A stretch of DNA of 64,000 nt from Planctomycetaceae bacterium. GTDB taxonomy: Bacteria; Planctomycetota; Planctomycetia; Pirellulales; Pirellulaceae. Shown here one piece after another: positions 61,059 through 64,000 of this stretch. Under the pieces are notes generated by a model. That model made no database searches and was not told where the DNA came from. It was given only the letters and a program-made list of their open reading frames with translations. The number at the start of each line of letters is the position of its first letter. The first letter of the stretch is position 1. A program made the translations under genes and the position numbers. The stretch spans positions 1-64,000 of the forward strand of contig SXOA01000096.1 in assembly GCA_005778405.1 (NCBI GenBank). Reading direction: 5' to 3'.

Positions 61059-62084
61059 ATGCCCCGCGAACCCATTCTCACCCCCGCCGCCAACCCCGAT
61101 GAGGACGACCGCGAGCTCCGTCCCCAGCGGATGCGGGATATGGTCGGCCAGCGGGAAGTCATGGAGCGGCTGGACATTGCGGTCGATGCGGCCCGGAAGC
61201 GGGGGGAATCGCTGGGGCATATTCTGTTTGATGGGCCCCCGGGACTGGGCAAAACGACATTCGCCACCTGCATCCCCCGCGAGCTCAATGTGGCGCTGGT
61301 CACTTCCAGCGGCCCCGCCCTCAAAGCACCGAAGGACCTGATTCCGTATCTGACGAATATGGAGGAGAACGCGGTCCTGTTCATCGACGAGATTCATCGC
61401 CTTCCTAAACCGGTCGAAGAGTATCTCTATACCGCCATGGAGGACTTTCGGCTGGACATCGTGCTGGGCGAAGGGGTCAATGCCCGCACGATCAACCTCA
61501 AGCTGAAGAAGTTCACGCTCATCGGCGCGACCACCCGCGCGGGAATGCTCTCCGCCCCGCTCAGAGACCGGTTTCACATGCGCGAGCATCTTGGCTTTTA
61601 CGCCTTGCCAGAAATGACGGAAATCCTGCGGCGGAGCGCCAAAAAGCTCAACGTGCGATTGGCCGAAGACGCAGCCCTGGAGATTGCCAAACGGAGCCGG
61701 GCGACTCCCCGGATCGGCAATAATCGGTTGCGGTGGATCCGGGATTACGCGGACAGCAAAGCGGGAGGAAACGCCACGCTCGAAGTTTCTCGCGCTGCGC
61801 TCGAAATGGCGGGCATCGACACGCTCGGCTTGGACAAGCAGGACAGGGGCTATTTGGAGACTCTCATGCGAGTCTTCGGCGGAGGTCCGGCGGGAGTGGA
61901 AGCGATTGCCCACACCATGAACCTGGCGACGGACACGCTTTCCGATGAAGTCGAGCCGTTCCTGCTCCGCAGCGAATTGGTCATCCGTTCGCCGCGCGGA
62001 CGAGTAGCGACCGCCAAGGCGTATGAGCACCTGCAGCTCTCCCCTCCTGCCGACGCAACGGACTCGCAGCGGCCGCTCTTTTAG
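61059..62084 (+). CDS. ruvB: Holliday junction branch-migration DNA helicase RuvB
   Basis: 341 aa, standard length. The AAA+ signature is GPPGLGKTTFA (Walker A, residues 59-69), FIDEIHRLPKPVEEYLY (Walker B and sensor region), IGATTRAGMLSAPLRDRF (sensor 1 and arginine finger) and the C-terminal winged helix (FGGGPAGVEAIAHTM, PFLLRSELVIRSPRGRVAT). RuvB hexamers drive branch migration with RuvA and RuvC in recombinational repair; neither is adjacent. The ATG at 61059 agrees with the usual N-terminus. It is transcribed away from the IS, whose right end is 117 bases upstream. Confidence 0.96.
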   Translation: MPREPILTPAANPDEDDRELRPQRMRDMVGQREVMERLDIAVDAARKRGESLGHILFDGPPGLGKTTFATCIPRELNVALVTSSGPALKAPKDLIPYLTNMEENAVLFIDEIHRLPKPVEEYLYTAMEDFRLDIVLGEGVNARTINLKLKKFTLIGATTRAGMLSAPLRDRFHMREHLGFYALPEMTEILRRSAKKLNVRLAEDAALEIAKRSRATPRIGNNRLRWIRDYADSKAGGNATLEVSRAALEMAGIDTLGLDKQDRGYLETLMRVFGGGPAGVEAIAHTMNLATDTLSDEVEPFLLRSELVIRSPRGRVATAKAYEHLQLSPPADATDSQRPLF

Positions 62085-62143
62085 GGAGAGTCTAGGGTGC
62101 GCATCACCTGGGCATAACTGGACTCAAGTGGTCCAATTGAGTC

Positions 62144-63370
62144 ATGAAGCTCAAGTGCACGCCGGATGATTTTGAAGTCGAGGAGAAAGTCAATCTCTAT
62201 CCGTCCGGCGGGCCTTATGGCCTGTATCGGCTGACGAAGACTTCGCTGGGAACACCCGAGGCGATTGATGCGGTGCTGGCAAAGTGGAACCTGGCTCGCT
62301 GGCAAGTCGCGTATGCGGGGCTGAAAGACAAGCACGCTCTGACGCGGCAATACCTGACGATCAAGGCCGGCCCACGGCAGGGAATGCGGCAGACGAATTT
62401 GGAGATGGAGTATCTTGGGCAAGTGGCCGAACCGATTCACGCCAAGGACATCCGGGCGAATGCCTTTGCCGTCGTCCTGCGGGACATGCCGCCGGCCGAA
62501 GTCGCCTCGGCTGCGGCTGCAATGGAGCAGATCGGTCAGTTCGGATTGCCGAATTACTTTGACGACCAGCGTTTTGGATCTTTGGGCAAGTGCGGAGAGT
62601 TCATCGCCCGTCCCTGGTGTCTGGGGGACTACGAGCGGGCTCTCTGGCTGGCACTGGCCGAACCCAATGTGCATGATTCCCCCGATGAGCAGCAGCAGAA
62701 GGCCATTCTCCGCGACCACTGGGGAAAATGGCCGCAGTGCAAAGCGGCACTGGCTCGCTCACACCGTCGCAGCGTCATCACGTTTCTGGCCGACAAACCG
62801 ATAAAGCCGGATTTCAAAAGAGCCCTGGCTCTCATCCGGCAGGATTTGCGGAGCATCTATCTGGCCGCGTTTCAGAGCGACCTTTGGAACGGCATGTTGG
62901 CCGCCTTGCTGCGAAAGGTATGTCCGGCGGAGAGCCTGGTTGCACAAAAAATCGGCAAGCGGGAATTGCCGTTCTATTCGGCGCTTGACGAGACGGCAAA
63001 GACAACTCTGCGGGACACGCTGTTGCCGCTCCCTTCCGCTCGCTTGCATCTGCAAGTAGGGCCAATCAAGCAGTTAGTCGACGAAGTGCTGGCCGCGGAG
63101 GGAATGGAGCTGCGGCAAGTGCGGCTGAAGTTTCCTCGTGACACTTTCTTTTCCAAAGGGGAGCGGCCAGCGATTTTCTTTCCCTCGGGTGTCGCCCACG
63201 AAGTCGCTGCTGACGATTTCTATCGCGGCAAACAGAAAATGACCCTCCGTTTTGAACTGCCGCGAGGAGCCTACGCGACGATTCTCGTCAAGCGCGTGAC
63301 CGACATCAATTTGGACGCAGAGGACGCGGAAAGCGAGCCGGCTTCACAATCAGCTTCCCCGGTGGATTAG
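62144..63370 (+). CDS. truD: tRNA pseudouridine(13) synthase TruD
   Basis: 408 aa. The N-terminus DDFEVEEKVNLYPSG and the catalytic block VAYAGLKDKHALTRQYLTI with Asp62 define TruD. FGLPNYFDDQRFGSLGKCG is the second conserved block, and the TRUD insertion domain follows. Family members modify U13 of tRNA(Glu). The C-terminal residues after about 385 are acidic and Ser-rich and probably disordered. It starts 59 bases after ruvB on the same strand, so co-transcription is plausible. The start ATG at 62144 has no strong Shine-Dalgarno. Confidence 0.93.
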   Translation: MKLKCTPDDFEVEEKVNLYPSGGPYGLYRLTKTSLGTPEAIDAVLAKWNLARWQVAYAGLKDKHALTRQYLTIKAGPRQGMRQTNLEMEYLGQVAEPIHAKDIRANAFAVVLRDMPPAEVASAAAAMEQIGQFGLPNYFDDQRFGSLGKCGEFIARPWCLGDYERALWLALAEPNVHDSPDEQQQKAILRDHWGKWPQCKAALARSHRRSVITFLADKPIKPDFKRALALIRQDLRSIYLAAFQSDLWNGMLAALLRKVCPAESLVAQKIGKRELPFYSALDETAKTTLRDTLLPLPSARLHLQVGPIKQLVDEVLAAEGMELRQVRLKFPRDTFFSKGERPAIFFPSGVAHEVAADDFYRGKQKMTLRFELPRGAYATILVKRVTDINLDAEDAESEPASQSASPVD

Positions 63371-63438
63371 ACTGGCAGTGCGCGGCATCTGCCGTCCTGC
63401 CCAAAATATCCTGCCGATTGCCCAGGGGGGCCTACCTG

Positions 63439-64000
63439 ATGAGATTGCTGCAATTCGCTTTCGTAATGGCCACATTGCTGCTGGCCAGCCCTGGACTGGC
63501 TCAAGTTCCTGTTGCGCCGCAGTTGCAGTTTCTGGAAGGGCACAAGGGGGCGGTTCGCGATGTGGCCTACACGGTCGATAACAAGTTGCTACTGAGCGTT
63601 GGGCAGGATGGGACGCTGCGTGTGTGGGACCGCACGACCGGGCAGCTCGTGCGGACCATCGCCGCTCACAGCCGGCCCAATCTCTGCTTGACGCTTACTC
63701 CCGACGGACTGCAGGCAATCGTCGGCGGCGTGGATGGCAGCTTGAATTTTTTCGATGTCCCGCGGCCATCCGCCCTGTTCGAAATTGCCGGTATTCCCGG
63801 ACCGCCAACCGCGATTGCCGCTTCCGCTGACGGCAAGTTCGTCCTGACCGGAGACGCTTCCAACTATGTTCGCTTGTTCGATGTGACCACCAAGGCCCAT
63901 GTGCGGGACTACCCGGGAAATGTCGGGGGCGTGACCGGAGTTGCCGCGTTCCCGGAGCAGAAGTTAATTCTCGCGTCTGGGGGGGATGGGGCTTTGCGAG
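63439..64000 (+). CDS. Secreted WD40-repeat protein, N-terminal part (runs off window)
   Basis: 187 codons are visible and open to the window edge. The ATG at 63439 follows a purine-rich CAGGGGGG and opens a signal peptide (FVMATLLLASPGLAQVP). WD40-type blades follow: FLEGHKGAVRDVAYTVDNK, VGQDGTLRVWDRTTGQLV, then further blades ending FFDVPRP and LFDVTTK. Probably a beta-propeller with or without a cytochrome or other domain beyond the window; exported. It lies 68 bases after truD on the same strand. Confidence 0.8.
   Translation, partial: MRLLQFAFVMATLLLASPGLAQVPVAPQLQFLEGHKGAVRDVAYTVDNKLLLSVGQDGTLRVWDRTTGQLVRTIAAHSRPNLCLTLTPDGLQAIVGGVDGSLNFFDVPRPSALFEIAGIPGPPTAIAASADGKFVLTGDASNYVRLFDVTTKAHVRDYPGNVGGVTGVAAFPEQKLILASGGDGALR

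Overview
The window is GC-rich, gene-dense chromosomal DNA that looks like a member of the phylum Planctomycetota, most likely a Pirellulales-type lineage. The marker families are a DUF1559 pseudopilin-like protein, a cytochrome/DUF1549/DUF1553 protein next to a DUF1501 protein, several sulfatases, an ECF sigma factor overlapping a Ser/Thr kinase with WD40 repeats, a planctomycete-type dockerin, and an Lpt-type ABC ATPase that implies a Gram-negative outer membrane. No rRNA, tRNA or CRISPR array was seen. Function assignments are from sequence reading only; no database search was run.

Layout. 1-2.5 kb: the 3' end of ilvD, a DinB-like protein, a His-rich secreted protein with a promoter suggesting a nearly leaderless mRNA, and a DUF1559 protein. 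2.5-6.7 kb: a three-gene minus-strand operon with one ExbB/TolQ proton-channel protein and two different ExbD/TolR-like partners. 7.2-12.4 kb: a cytochrome/DUF1549/DUF1553 gene and its DUF1501 partner, separated by a REP-associated tyrosine transposase element with near-perfect 30-bp terminal inverted repeats. 12.4-18.5 kb: CD225-like protein, hydrolase, a second DUF1501 protein, two tiny membrane proteins (one frameshifted), an HTH protein and a divergent degenerate NtrC-like regulator. 18.5-26 kb: sulfatase, histidine phosphatase, SMP-30-like protein, DinB, LptB and a very large signal peptidase I. 26-36.8 kb: a large PD40-repeat protein, a YjhG-type dehydratase, MtnA, and a Tex protein enlarged by low-complexity insertions. 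36.8-46.8 kb: sulfatase, FabI, Nudix hydrolase, metallopeptidase, a sulfatase-fold protein lacking the catalytic Cys motif, and a large secreted protein. 47-54.5 kb: ECF sigma factor, WD40 kinase, group II PLP decarboxylase and a disordered RG-rich protein. 54.7-64 kb: a DUF481 protein, a decayed beta-helix/cadherin/dockerin surface protein cut by an ISAs1-like element whose transposase is frameshifted, then RuvB, TruD and the start of a WD40 protein.

The most unusual layer is non-coding or coding-parasitic: many short arrays with an exact 7-bp period but different sequence families. They lie at gene ends, where several genes have their stop codons inside them, and inside the tex and HTH genes, where they are translated as low-complexity linkers. 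Two of these sites share a composite palindrome-plus-heptamer element. Long inverted repeats also sit between many genes. The second standout is the ExbB plus two-ExbD-like operon, which suggests a proton-driven envelope motor with a heteromeric rotor or stator partner.
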